A stretch of 64,000 nucleotides of DNA from Neoarius graeffei (Eukaryota; Chordata; Actinopteri; Siluriformes; Ariidae). Positions 1-10,705 of this stretch are shown here, piece after piece (within the stretch, counting starts at the first letter, position 1; the number at the start of each line of letters is the position of its first letter). The notes under the pieces were generated by a model. That model ran no database searches, had not been told where the DNA came from, and saw only the letters and a list, made by a program, of their open reading frames with translations. Both the position numbers and the translations under genes were made by a program. The stretch spans positions 29,722,464-29,786,463 of the forward strand of contig NC_083582.1 in NCBI RefSeq assembly GCF_027579695.1. Reading direction: 5' to 3'.

Positions 1-3
1 CCG

Positions 4-567
4 GTGAGTGTCCGAGGGGATACATATCAGGCGTTGGTGGATTCTGGTTGTAATCAGACCTCAATCCACCAAAACCTGGTGCAAGACGAGGCATTGGGGG
101 GAGCACAATTGGTGAAGGTGTTGTGTGCGCACGGGGATGTTCACAGCTACCGTTTAGTGTCGGTCCACATTTTTTTCCGAGGGGAAAAATTTATAGTGAA
201 GGCGGTGGTTAATCCTCGCCTTACCCACTCGATAATTCTGGGGATGGATTGGCCGGGATTTGGGGAATTAATGAGTCATCTAGCGACGAGTGGGTCCTGC
301 CGTAGTTTAATAAGGGGAGGTCCCAGTGTCGCGTTGGCGGGAGCAGCTGTCACAGAGCCGTCTACATCAGCTCCGCGTCAGAGTGAGGAGCCGCCGGCTC
401 CTCCTCTCTCTACTGGGGAATCCCTCGCGGATTTTCCACTAGAGCAGTCACGAGACGAGACTCTGTGGCATGCATTTGACCAAGTGAGAGTAATCGATGG
501 TCAAATGCTCCAGCCAAACGCCACCCCATCCTTCCCCTATTTCGCAGTTATGAAGGATAGATTATAC
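4..567 (+). pseudogene. Gmr1-like pol, retropepsin (aspartic protease) segment
   Basis: The segment is open from the window edge to a TGA at 568-570. The retropepsin active-site motif LVDSGCNQTS is visible, with D-S-G at 40-48. A later stretch ending ILGMDW fits the conserved C-terminal retropepsin ILG(R/M)D signature. Downstream of about 300 the sequence is Ser/Pro-rich and linker-like, leading into integrase in the same frame. It would cleave the Gag-Pol polyprotein. The first codons may belong to an upstream ORF cut by the window edge. The TGA between protease and integrase looks like an inactivating mutation, because the reading frame continues unchanged after it. Confidence 0.75.
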
Positions 568-570
568 TGA

Positions 571-1792
571 GTGACGCAGGACACTCGGACTAAAGAGCAA
601 GTCACGCAGCTTTTGATTCCGAAGAGCCTCCGGGAATTGGTATTCCCGGAGGCTCACTTTAATCCCATGGCTGGACACTTAGGGCAGGATAAAACACTAG
701 CCCAAATAATGGCCCGGTTCTATTGGCCAGGGATTCATGGCGATGTCCGTAGGTGGTGTACGGCGTGCCACGAATGCCAGTTAGTAAATCCAGCGGCCAT
801 TCCAAAAGCGCCTTTGCGCCCTCTCCCATTAATCAAGACCCCGTTCGAAAGAATTGGGATGGATCTCGTCGGGCCATTAGATCGGTCAACACGAGGGTAC
901 TGCTTTATATTAGTTCTGGTGGACTATGCAACGCGATACCCGGAAGCGGTGCCTCTTCACAATATTTCAGCACGCAGTATTGCGGAAGCGCTCTTCCGCA
1001 TTATCTCCCGAGTTGGAATCCCGAAAGAGATTCTGACTGATCAAGGCACCTCGTTTATATGTCACGTACACTGAATGAACTGTTTGGGTTGTTGGGTATT
1101 AAGCCGATCCGCACCAGCGTGTATCACCCAGAAACGGACGGTTTAGTTGAACAGTTCAATCGCACCCTCAAGAATATAATTAAAAAATTCGTAAGTGAGG
1201 ACACACGCAATTGGGATAAGTGGCTCGAACCCTTGTTGTTTTCAGTGCGAGAGGTCCCCCAAGCCTCCACGGGGTTCTCCCCATTTGAATTGTTATATGG
1301 GCATAAGCCGCGCGGCATTCTAGATGCGCTGCGGGAAAATTGGGAGGAGGGACCTTCACCAAGTAAAAATGAAATCCAATACGTTATTGACCTGCGCGCA
1401 AAACTCCACACACTCACCCACCTAACCCAGGAGAATTTGCGGCAGGCCCAAGAACGACAATCCCACCTGTACGACAAGGGTACGCGCCTTAGGGAGTTTG
1501 CACTGGGAGATAAAGTACTCGTACTGTTGCCCACATCGAGCTCCAAATTAGTCGCCAAGTGGCAAGGACCCTTTGAGGTCACACGGCAAGTCGGGGACGT
1601 TGACTATGAGGTGAGGCGAACGGACAGGGGTGGGGCGCAACAGATTTACCACCTCAATCTGCTCAAACTCTGGAACGAGGAGGTCCCCGTGGCATTGGTG
1701 TCGGTGGTTCCGGAGAAGGCGGAGCTGGAGCTGGAGGTTCAAAAGGGAACATTGGCATTATGTACCTCTCCGGTCCCGTGGAGACCACCTCT
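571..1792 (+). pseudogene. Gmr1-like pol, integrase segment (frameshifted)
   Basis: An N-terminal HHCC zinc-binding region (AHFNPMAGHLG, later CHEC) is followed by the catalytic core. D residues lie in GMDLVGPL and LTDQGTSF, and the E lies in HPETDGLVEQ. A GPY/F-type C-terminal module reads WQGPFEV. The frame breaks between the second D and the E: near 1055-1060 two extra bases turn the frame into a stop, and the remainder continues from 1059 in another frame. Integrase would insert the cDNA copy into host DNA. Its position upstream of RT is the notable feature. A further single-base frame change around 1790 separates it from RT. Confidence 0.85.
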
Positions 1793-3216
1793 CCCCGACC
1801 CAACTCGCGGAGGTTGCCCAGTTGCAGACCGAGTTTTCGGACGTGTTCTCGCCACTGCCCGGCCGCACCAACCTCATAGAGCACCACATTGAGACGCCCC
1901 CGGGGGTGGTAGTGCGTAGCCGCCCTTACAGGCTACCCGAACACAAGAAGAAAGTGGTTCGGGAAGAACTCGAGGCCATGCTCGAAATGGGCATCGTCGA
2001 GGAGTCCCACAGTGACTGGAGCAGCCCAGTGGTCTTGGTACCCAAGGCCGACGGGTTGGCCCAGTTCTGTGTAGACTATAGAAAAGTCAACGCGGTGTCT
2101 AAATTCGACGCGTACCCAATGCCTCGTATTGATGAGTTGCTCGATCGACTAGGCACGGCTCGCTTTTACTCAACACTGGATTTAACAAAGGGTTATTGGC
2201 AGATCCCCTTGACTCCATTATCCCGAGCAAAAACAGCCTTTTCCACACTGTTCGGCTTACACCAGTTTGTCACACATCCTTTTGGGCTGTTTGGGGCACC
2301 GGCTACGTTTCAGCGGCTTATGGATAGGGTCATCCGCCCCCACGCCACCTATGCGGCTGCCTACCTCGACGACATCATCTATAGTAATGACTGGCCGAGG
2401 CACCTCCAACATCTGAGGGCCGTCCTTAGGTCGCTGAGGCGAGCGGGTCTCACAGCCAACCCGAAGAAGTGTGCGATTGGGCGGGTGGAAGTACGGTATC
2501 TGGGCTTCCACTTGGGCAATGGGCAGGTGCGTCCCCAAATTAACAAGACAGCAGCAATTGCAGCCTGCCCGAGGCCCAAGACCAAAAAGGGGGTGAGACA
2601 GTTCCTGGGGCTGGCTGGCTATTATCGTAGGTTTATACCTAATTATTCGGATGTCACCAGCCCGCTGACTGATCTGACTATAAAGGGGGCACCAGATCTG
2701 GTCCAGTGGATGGAGCAATGCCAGCGGGCTTTTTCTGAGGTAAAGGCTGCACTGTGTGGGGGGCCACTTTTGCACTCCCCTGACTTTTCTCCCCCCTTTA
2801 TGTTACAGACGGATGCGTCGGACAGAGGGCTGGGGGCTGTTTTGTCCAAGGAGGTGGAGGGGGAGGACCGCCCAGTGTTGTATATCAGTAGGAAGCTGTC
2901 GGTGCGTGAGGGGCGCTACAGCAGCATTGAAAAGGAGTGCCTAGTGATCAAGTGGGTGGTCCTCGCCCTCCGTTACTACCTGCTGGGACGCACTTTCACC
3001 CTCTATTCGGACCACGTGCCCCTCCAGTGGCTCCACCGCATGAAGGATGCCAACACTCGGATCACCCGTTGGTATCTGGCAGTCCAACCGTTCAACTTCA
3101 AGGTGATCCACAGGCCGAGGGCGCAGATGGTCGTGGCGGACTTCCTCTCCCGTCAAGGGGGGGGGGGGGGGGGGGCGGGGGGCGTTGGCTGCAGGCCGAA
3201 CGGCCACCCGGCCTGA
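1793..3216 (+). pseudogene. Gmr1-like pol, reverse transcriptase and RNase H segment
   Basis: One long open frame covers the complete RT and RNase H. RT motifs include FCVDYRKVNAVS, the gypsy-type THPFGLFGAPATFQ and the catalytic YLDD at 2362-2373. The polymerase connection contains VRQFLGLAGYYRRFIPNY. RNase H shows LQTDASDRGLGAVLS, the conserved SSIEKECL glutamate and LYSDHVPL. The frame ends in a Gly-rich tail encoded by an unusually long G homopolymer at about 3156-3175, which may be polymorphic or an assembly artefact. It is intact over this part, but frame changes upstream uncouple it from protease and integrase. Confidence 0.9.
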
Positions 3217-3233
3217 GTCGGGTGGTGGGGGTA

Positions 3234-3553
3234 TGTGGCAGCGGGGGCGTGGTCAAGCGTCGGCCTGTGACCGGAGGGCAGAGTCAGGGAAGGTTAAGTG
3301 GCAGAATCACTGCACCTGAGGTTAATTAATGTGTTTGTGTGTCTTCCCCAGTGATCGCGCCCTATTTAAAGAGAGAGAGAGAGAGAGAGAGAGCAGAGGG
3401 GGCTCTCTCCCCAACCAGACGACTGGAGTGTGTGCATGCGTGTGTGGCTGAGAGAGTGAACTTGACACTGAAAAGTGAAAATAAAAGAGTTTTGTGAACT
3501 CAGTTCTGGCCTGCTGTCCCTCTGTGCTCCACCCACCCATACAAACTGCTACA
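3234..3553 (+). repeat. 3' LTR of the Gmr1-like element
   Basis: The 320-bp segment starts TGTGGCAG and ends CTGCTACA, a near-perfect terminal inverted repeat with TG...CA ends. A purine-rich tract (GGTGGTGGGGGTA) immediately upstream is a plausible polypurine tract. Inside are a TATTTAAA box at 3362-3369, a GA microsatellite just after it and an AATAAA polyadenylation signal at 3480-3485. The matching 5' LTR is outside the window, so LTR divergence cannot be measured here. Confidence 0.75.
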
Positions 3554-3867
3554 CATTCCTATCCCTAAACTTGAGCAACTTGTCTCCTCAATCCCCAGAC
3601 GTTTACAGACTGTTGTAAACAGAAAAGGGGATGTCTCACAGTGGTAAACATGGCCTTGTCCCAACTTTTTTGAGATGTGTTGTTGTCATGAAATTTAAAA
3701 TCACCTAATTTTTCTCTTTAAATGATATATTTTCTCAGTTTAAACATTTGATATGTCATCTATGTTCTTTTCTGAATAAACTATGGAATTTTGAAACTTC
3801 CACATCATTGCATTACGTATTTATTTACAATTTGTACTTTGTCCCAACTTTTTTGGAATCGGGGTTG
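3554..3867 (+). mobile_element. Tc1/mariner element, 3' end
   Basis: Reading begins in the transposase C-terminus (IPIPKLEQLVSSIPRRLQ) and reaches a TAA after SQW. A 3' UTR follows, then the inverted-repeat end with two copies of the family signature TTGTCCCAACTTTTTTG, stopping at GGGGTTG next to TA. The left part of the element is missing because the Gmr1-like copy interrupts it. Confidence 0.8.
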
Positions 3868-4143
3868 TATATTGTATCATCGTTTAAGCATATACATACA
3901 TAATGTAATTCATAATTGAAAATATTTTACATTTTTGGGCAACTCTTTTTATTCCAAGCATGTTTTTAATTAGATAAACAAACGTTCATACAAAAGAATG
4001 AGCAAATAAGCTAAATAATTAAGTAAATGTGGCAAGCTGGCAATGTTCTCCCTTATACGTGTGCATGTGCAGACAGATAGAGAGAGAGTTTTCATCTGTG
4101 TATACCAAAGGAGGTTGAATTGACCACCTTTTTATATTTATTT

Positions 4144-4850
4144 ATATTATATCACACTCACTGGATATGAGCAATCATGCACTCTGATTAGCTGCTCTAC
4201 TACTACTAGGATATCAGTTCATATACCATGAGTAGAGAAAAACAAAATGGTGGAGCACATCAAGTCAGATACATCACTTTATCAAATATTTGCAAGAAAC
4301 AGAAATAGCTAAAAGAATACAGTTCTCCCCCCCAAATATCTCCTGTTCCACACTCCAAACCAGTCAGTGGCAGCAATGCACCTTTAAGTTGGTTTGCCAA
4401 CTGCCAAAAAACCTTAAAGAAGAAGAAGAAAATGGCGGACCGCGTTACTGAAACAACTGAGGATGAAATAAAAACTCTACTCAAAAGCAACCCCCCCCCC
4501 CCCCCAAAAAAGCAACAAAATAGGGAATAAAAGTATTTGATAGTAAGAACGTATCTTTTTTTTATTTTTCAAGAAAAATTATTGCATTTTTCACAAATTG
4601 CTCATGTCATTTTGCCAGTTTGTTTACATTCAAAGCAAAAATTATTTTGCTGGACATTTTGTATCAAGTTTTTATTTATCGATTTTGCAAAAAATAAAAA
4701 ATGCTCCGTTTCTCAAAATTCAGTGAATGTGGATAGAATAAAACAGTTATTCGACTCAATCTTGTCATAAATGGCTTATAGCCAACTCGGTGCTACACAT
4801 CTCACCAGCTATCAGCTCATGTACGACTCGATTTCGTGGAATAATTATTA
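4144..4850. mobile_element. MITE-like repeat, copy A (pair of 17890-18412)
   Basis: The sequence is closely similar over its length to 17890-18412. Both begin with a CACTCACTGGATATGAGC-type end and carry the reverse complement (CAGTGAATGTGGATA) about 0.4-0.6 kb later, followed by a shared extension mentioning GGCTTATAGCCAACTCGG. No coding capacity is visible. The superfamily is not recognised. Confidence 0.55.
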
Positions 4851-4858
4851 TATTTTTT

Positions 4859-6148
4859 ACATATGATTTCTATGATAAGGGGTTACTACTTTGTGACACA
4901 CCACTCAAAATGTAAAACTACAAGGACAGCTTTAAATATGGGTTATAATTAATAGTTATAGTACCCTGGTGTGCACATCATAAGGAGGAGATAACTTTCC
5001 CACTGTGCTGTGCAGGAGACCACATTGAATACCGTGAAAATCTGGCGTCACGTGTGTAACCTGGACACTAATTTTTGAGCCAAAAGATTTACAAAAATCA
5101 TCATAAGAACTCTTCTTAATAGAGAAAGAAAAGAATTTCAAATATCATACAGGAAAAAAAATTCATTCAAAATGCATAAATTGGCTCCAAGCGTTTTAAC
5201 AAAATTTCATGTAGATTTTACCCAGGAAAAACTACTGGAGCCAAAGTAGTGATCACACTAAAATGTAACTTCCAAGGTTGTTATTTAACCTGAGAAATAA
5301 AAAAGAACTTCACCCTATTCATAAAATATTTATGAACTGAAACTACAGGAGCCACTGGTGCGTAACGCGTGTAACGTGCTCGTAATTTCGTTGGACAGAC
5401 AACGACTTTCACCTACCTTGCCACCATTACATGCATCCCAGATGTCTCACACAGTGACATCACATGAGTGTGTCTGGAGAGCCCCATGAACTAGTTAGCT
5501 CACCCTTAACACTTTCAAGTAGGAATTAGCGGGTACCTGCTTCACGCACAACAGTTGGACGGAGGGTTACGACTGTACATTTAAATCCAAATAAAAAGAC
5601 AAATTTATCAGAAATTTTTTTTGCCAAAAAACTCGATAGCAGTCAGATTTATATCTATTTAACATACATATAACCAGCTTTTACTTAATTTTAAAAATAG
5701 CCTTTTAAACACTATCTGAACGATTGTAACTTAGATGGACAGAGGATGTTATGCGCGTGATGCAGTTTTTGATTGGCGCTCATGTGGATTTGAGAAGAGT
5801 TACAATGAAAATATTTTTCCATGTTTAACTTCGAGTTTAAGCTTTTCCATCAGTACACTAGAGTTGAATTTTAATTTTCATCTTATTAGTGACATTGGAT
5901 TGAAATACCAGCACCAATTTTGCCACAAAATGGGTGCCCAAAACAGCACATTATTTGATAAAGCCATTAATTTAAAAATAAAAATAAAAAATTCCAACAA
6001 GATACCTTGCTCATTTTATCAATACTATCTAACAGACATGTAATGACCACAAAAATATATTTGGTTTTTATTTCTATTTATTCTCACTCATGCTACACAA
6101 CCACAAACCTGGCATATGGCATTTATAACCCCTTACCATAGAAAGGGC
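4859..6148. mobile_element. Possible DNA element bounded by inverted repeats
   Basis: TTTCTATGATAAGGGGTTA near 4868 is matched in inverse orientation by TAACCCCTTACCATAGAAA near 6127, one mismatch over about 19 bases. A 102-codon ORF lies inside but resembles nothing I know. No clear target duplication was found, so the outer limits are approximate. Confidence 0.35.
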
Positions 6149-7405
6149 CTACGCACAGATCAAAACCTCTCTCTCTCTCGCGTGTCCGCACAAACACACA
6201 CAATTTTAGAGGTGCAGAAATTTCTCACATTTATGACACTAAATGAAATAATCACTTGCCTAATTGAGTTAAATTTGATTAAAATGTGGTGATGAGACAT
6301 TACAATACCCATACGCGATTCCATAACATATTGAAATATATTCAAAATATTTTTTGCATATTTATTTAATAATTAACCCGATGTACTTGCAATGAACAAG
6401 AAAAATAATTGATCACCGGCAGCAGATTCAACACCAGTTTCCCCCGTTGACTGTGAAAGGCCCTCGGAGACGCATGGGCATCGTGTATTCGGCTGTGAGT
6501 GAGTCGCTCTTTGTTTTGAATGAGTGGTCCGGGTCTCTCGTAAATTCTGAGCAAACTAAAGGACTACTTGGGCTACGATGTTGTTTGGAAAAACCACATT
6601 AGCTTGACAATGGATCTTAGGAGGTGATTCAAGACACTCTTGGCCTTAAGAGGCTTTCAGAAAACCCACCCCTGATTGGTCTGCTTGGCAGCAATGCATT
6701 TCCATCCGCTGCTTCTTCTCTGCAAAAATCCAAAACCTCCTATCAGAATATTGTGTTAATATAAGTATATAAAGTGCGAGGCTCTATCATAGTTGTAGAT
6801 CATTATAATGGTCAATTTAATCATGTGGATTTAACACGGTAGTGAGTGACAAAAGAGTTTGCACTTTGAGAAAAATCATGAAAATTTGAACTTTTAATAA
6901 AAGATAAAGTGTTAAACACTGTTAGGCTGCTGGTTCTGCCATGTTTGTTGCGACCTCGCTCATTATAATATTATAATGAGGATAAACTTTGGCCATTTCT
7001 GTACCCAAGCATAAACATTAGCGTGCAATGTTTTCCCAGCGTGTTCTTCACAGGCATGAGGAAGCGGGCAATACAGTGCATAATTCAAGTACCTAGGAGT
7101 TATTCTAGCTCCACAGGGTACTATTCATCTTTTTAATACATCAACCTGTGTCACTTTAAACATGCGAGGTTTATTTTTCTCCCAGTAAATTTGGTGCAAA
7201 ACAACATTTTTCCCAGGTCATTTTATTATTCCTACAGTGACAGCGCCTCATAGAGGCACTCAGTTCAGTGTTCAGTTCTAGCAGATGTAACAATAACAGT
7301 CTTCACACTAGATGCAATCTGATGCCATTAAGCAGAGATATGTATTTGACTGAAGGGAATATAAATACGCATTTTTGTTTATGATTTTGGAAAGGTGATG
7401 AACTT

Positions 7406-7783
7406 CTCATCTCATCTCATTATCTCTAGCCGCTTTATCCTTCTACAGGGTCGCAGGCAAGCTGGAGCCTATCCCAGCTGACTACGGGCGAAAGGCGGGG
7501 TACACCCTGGACAAGTCGCCAGGTCATCACAGGGCCGACACATAGACACAGACAACCATTCACACTCACATTCACACCTACGGTCAATTTAGAGTCACCA
7601 GTTAGCCTAACTTGCATGTCTTTGGACTGTGGGGGAAACCGGAGTACCCGGAGGAAACCCACGCGGACACGGGGAGAACATGCAAACTCCACACAGAAAG
7701 GCCCTCGCCGGCCCCGGGGCTCGAACCCAGGACCTTCTTGCTGTGAGGCGACAGTGCTAACCACTACACCACCGTGCCGCCCC
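7406..7783 (-). mobile_element. tRNA-derived SINE, full length, minus strand
   Basis: The right end is a tRNA-like head in reverse complement, with a B-box-like TCGAACCC and the complement of GGCGGCACGGTGGTGTAGTGG. The body is shared with all copies in this window. The left end is the (ATGAG)n tail. A perfect 12-bp target duplication GGTGATGAACTT flanks it (7394-7405 and 7784-7795), proving retroposition as a unit. Confidence 0.9.
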
Positions 7784-8753
7784 GGTGATGAACTTGCATT
7801 ATTAAAATTAAAACATCTCCTGAGCTTAGATTTATTGAATGTAGTAGTCATCGGAATATTCAAAAAATGAAATAATATTCAACATGCTTACAAAAAATGG
7901 TTTCACATTTATAGTATTCTAAATGGGGATTTACTTGGAACCATTTATGAATGACTAAAGCGTGTGCACACTACACGATCACTCATAGGCAAGACTCACA
8001 CATAGTACAATGTTTCTCTCTCGAGATCTACAGAAACAATAATAAATGTGGAGGAAATATTGATTGGGATGATGTGGGCAGTGAGGATTTTCTGTTATAC
8101 AAGGAGAACTGGAGGTATAGAGCAAAAGAAAATAGAGATTTTTTTTTTACGTGTGAAAATGAAACACATGGCATCCCAAACCGTTTTATCCACCAGAAGT
8201 TACTCTGCTTGTCCAGCTTGCATTCTCCATGACACACACACAAACAAACCAATAGATGAGAGTAGACAGTTCCTTAGCTTATGGTTCCTCCATGTTTGGT
8301 TTGGCGAACACTAACTGACATGGCATTCAAAACAACAGTTGGAAGTAAAATATGCAAAGGCCATTTTCTATGCTTCACTGCGATATTGGTGAATCCATGT
8401 CAAGTTTCTTTTCTTCATAACTCAATGCGTTCATGCAATAAAGTTGAAACTTGGTATATTTATGTATTTCGTATGTATGTTGAGTCAGAATCAATCAAAA
8501 TTGGCATATCATGATTTTGATTAAAAAAAAAAGGCAAGAAAAAAACCCCAACACTTTTGGGTGGGTATCAAAGCTCTACCCCTGAAAACCCGACTCCTGT
8601 CAACCTGTAACAAGCTACGACCTTTATGAGGCAATTAACTTCACTTCATCTTGCAAATGAATGAAAATTGGGTGCGTGCCATGACCCATAACGAAACGTT
8701 TAAAAAATAAATAAATAGATCTGGAATTTTTGTACATTTTGGCAAAACACATA

Positions 8754-8796
8754 CAGGTACCAGTCAAAAGTTTGGACACACCTTCTAATTCAATGT

Positions 8797-8835
<39 letters not shown>

Positions 8836-9112
8836 ATCAACAAAAGACACTTCACACCTTTTAATTGGAAAGCATTCCAGGTGGCTACCTCATGAAGCTG
8901 ATTAAGATAATGCCAATAGTGTGCAAAGCGCCATCAAGGTAAACGGTGCTACTTTGAAGAATCTAAAATATCAAGCATATTTTGTTTACCACATAATTCC
9001 ATATATGAGCCATATGTTACATCAGAGTTTTGATGTCTTCAGTATTGAGAAAATACAAAATACAGAAAAACCTATGAATGAGTAGGGGTATACAAACTTT
9101 TGACTGGTACTG
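8754..9112. mobile_element. Tc1-type MITE with TA duplication
   Basis: The ends read CAGGTACCAGTCAAAAGTTTG and its inverse CAAACTTTTGACTGGTACTG, flanked by TA on both sides (8752-8753, 9113-9114). The interior is a deleted Tc1 derivative containing a (TTTC)n microsatellite at about 8797-8834. The flanks 7796-8751 and 9115-9418 hold nothing I recognise. Confidence 0.85.
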
Positions 9113-9418
9113 TACACCACAGTGGTATGCCTACATTGATTTGATAGATTATAAATACCATAACATTCTGTCGTCAAGTCTCTCTTCGTAAACATGATGA
9201 TGTAAGCCGGTACTACTGTGTAATTACTGTGATAGTTTCATTATTATTTTTTTCCTCCCTGTTTTCTGACAAATTTCCCCCGCAACTACTAATCAGGGAG
9301 AGCAAAGGCTAACACATACTTCCTCCAAGATGCTAATGCAGCATCTCCATTTAGAGGAGTAGAGATGTGAACTGCCAATTTGCAGGTCCATCAGCCAACA
9401 GAAAACCAGTTAGTAGTT

Positions 9419-10705
9419 AGGGGTGTTGAAATTAATCGTTTCTACGATGCACTGCGATGCGAACGTGGACGAGTCTGCATCGATCCAGTGACAGACCATA
9501 ATCGATTAAAGCCTACTGATGTTGCTTGTTGATTCCGTCCATGGCTGGACAATAATATTCTACAGTTCAAAATAACTTCCTGGTAGTAGTAACATCTCAT
9601 CTGACTGATGTCATTCATTGCATATGTGCTAGTGCAAAATGGAGGGAGGCTAAAAGCAAGCGCGAGTGATTAAAAACACACCTAGTATTTTAAAAGCAGC
9701 CATCTGGGCACATTTATGAACATATTGGAAGGCACGAACTGGACAAGACAGATGCTGTGTGTAAAGCTGGTCACACAAGAATCAAATATGCAGGGAATAC
9801 CACTAACTTGAGAAACCATGTTAGCCGTTTTCACCCTGAGATGCTAACACCTGCCAAGGAAATCGCGGACCCAGCTCAGCCAAGAATTAATGCTACACTG
9901 TCAACTTTGCCGCCCCACCCTGAGAAAGGGAAGAGAATAACCCAATCTGTGGCAGCGTCAATAATGAAGGATCTCTGGCCTTATTCTGTCGTGGACAACC
10001 CCGGGTTTTGCCACCTGTTGAAGACATCGGAGCCGTGATATAAGCACGCGTCACGCAGGCACTTTACAGAAAAGGTTATACCTGTAGTACAAGTAGTAGC
10101 TCAATGCTACCTATTGTCTACTGTGTTACAGATTCATTGTGATGTTTGCCACAATCAGGAAGTGCTCCGTCTTGTAGGATGTTTTGGAGATTATGTGTTA
10201 CAGCACACCTGTAATTTATTGCACCGCATAAGGATTTATGTTTCATTTTGTGAGGATGACCATTTTCACACTAATAATACATGTGGTGAGCTCAGCCTCG
10301 ACTGTTTATTTTGGTGTATAATTTAAATGCCTTACCATTATATTAAAATTATGTTAACATTTAAATTTTTTATGAAGAAGTAGTACACTGCACTATATAA
10401 ACTAAAGTTTGATGCCATTTTAGTATTCACCGTTGTAAATACTCCTGTTGTCTGCTGTGTTCAGACTGACAAACAAGTTTTGTTTGTGATGTTTGCTACA
10501 TACAGGAAGTGTCCTTTCTGAGAGCAGACAAAAATAATAAAATACAAAAGGGAGTTCAGATATATTTGACTGCTTGTATTAATTGATCAAAACATAGCCA
10601 TGTCCAGTAATATAGAAAATTGAGGATGCAACACATCGTGATATCGAATCGTTGACAGGACAATCATAATTGAATCAAATTGTGAGACCAGTGAAGTGCT
10701 ACCTT
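9419..10705 (+). mobile_element. hAT transposon remnant (Ac-like, BED finger)
   Basis: The left end AGGGGTGTTGAAATTAATCG and the subterminal TCGAT-rich sequences are typical of fish hAT elements. The right end keeps inverse TCGTGATATCGAATCG and GAGACCAGTGAAG sequences but lacks a clean terminus. Only the first part of the transposase remains, so this is an internally deleted, immobile copy. Confidence 0.6.
9757..10038 (+). pseudogene. hAT transposase N-terminal fragment (ZBED finger)
   Basis: Translation shows a BED-type finger core: a CKAG knuckle, then TTNLRNHVSRFHPE with paired His residues, as in Ac-like hAT transposases and ZBED proteins. A Ser/Pro linker and the GKRITQSVAASIMKDLWPYS segment that normally precedes the DDE/RNase-H-like core follow. 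The frame ends soon after (SVVDNPGFCHLLKTSEP), and the catalytic core and dimerisation region are absent. The conserved codons just upstream of 9757 are open in the same frame, so the true start was further left. It is a relic, not an active transposase. Confidence 0.75.

Larger units (their letters stand above)
1..3553 (+). mobile_element. Gmr1-like Ty3/gypsy LTR retrotransposon, 3' portion
   Basis: The order seen on the plus strand is protease, integrase, reverse transcriptase, RNase H, then an LTR. Placing integrase upstream of RT is typical of Ty1/copia, but the RT, RNase H and GPF-type integrase are Ty3/gypsy-like. That combination is the hallmark of the Gmr1 clade first described from Atlantic cod. 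Gag and the 5' LTR lie left of the window. The copy is dead: an in-frame TGA ends the protease part, a small insertion breaks integrase near 1057, and another frame change precedes RT near 1790. DNA right of the LTR is the transposase C-terminus of a Tc1 element, so this copy probably inserted into a Tc1. Confidence 0.85.
3868..7405. other. AT-rich intergenic DNA without recognised genes
   Basis: No exon, RNA gene or convincing long ORF is seen. Two transposon-like structures are listed separately (4144-4850 and 4859-6148). A poly-C run lies near 4491-4505. From 6150 to 7405 I see only AT-rich DNA, with a short CT/CA-rich patch near 6168-6202. Confidence 0.6.

Noticed and set aside
3156-3175. 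Poly-G tract as a functional G-quadruplex or Gly-rich protein tail
   Set aside because: A simple homopolymer at the end of a dead pol, most likely slippage or assembly noise.
5735-6043. 102-codon ORF as a possible gene
   Set aside because: No recognisable domain, AT-rich, and lies within a possible DNA element. No splice or promoter support.
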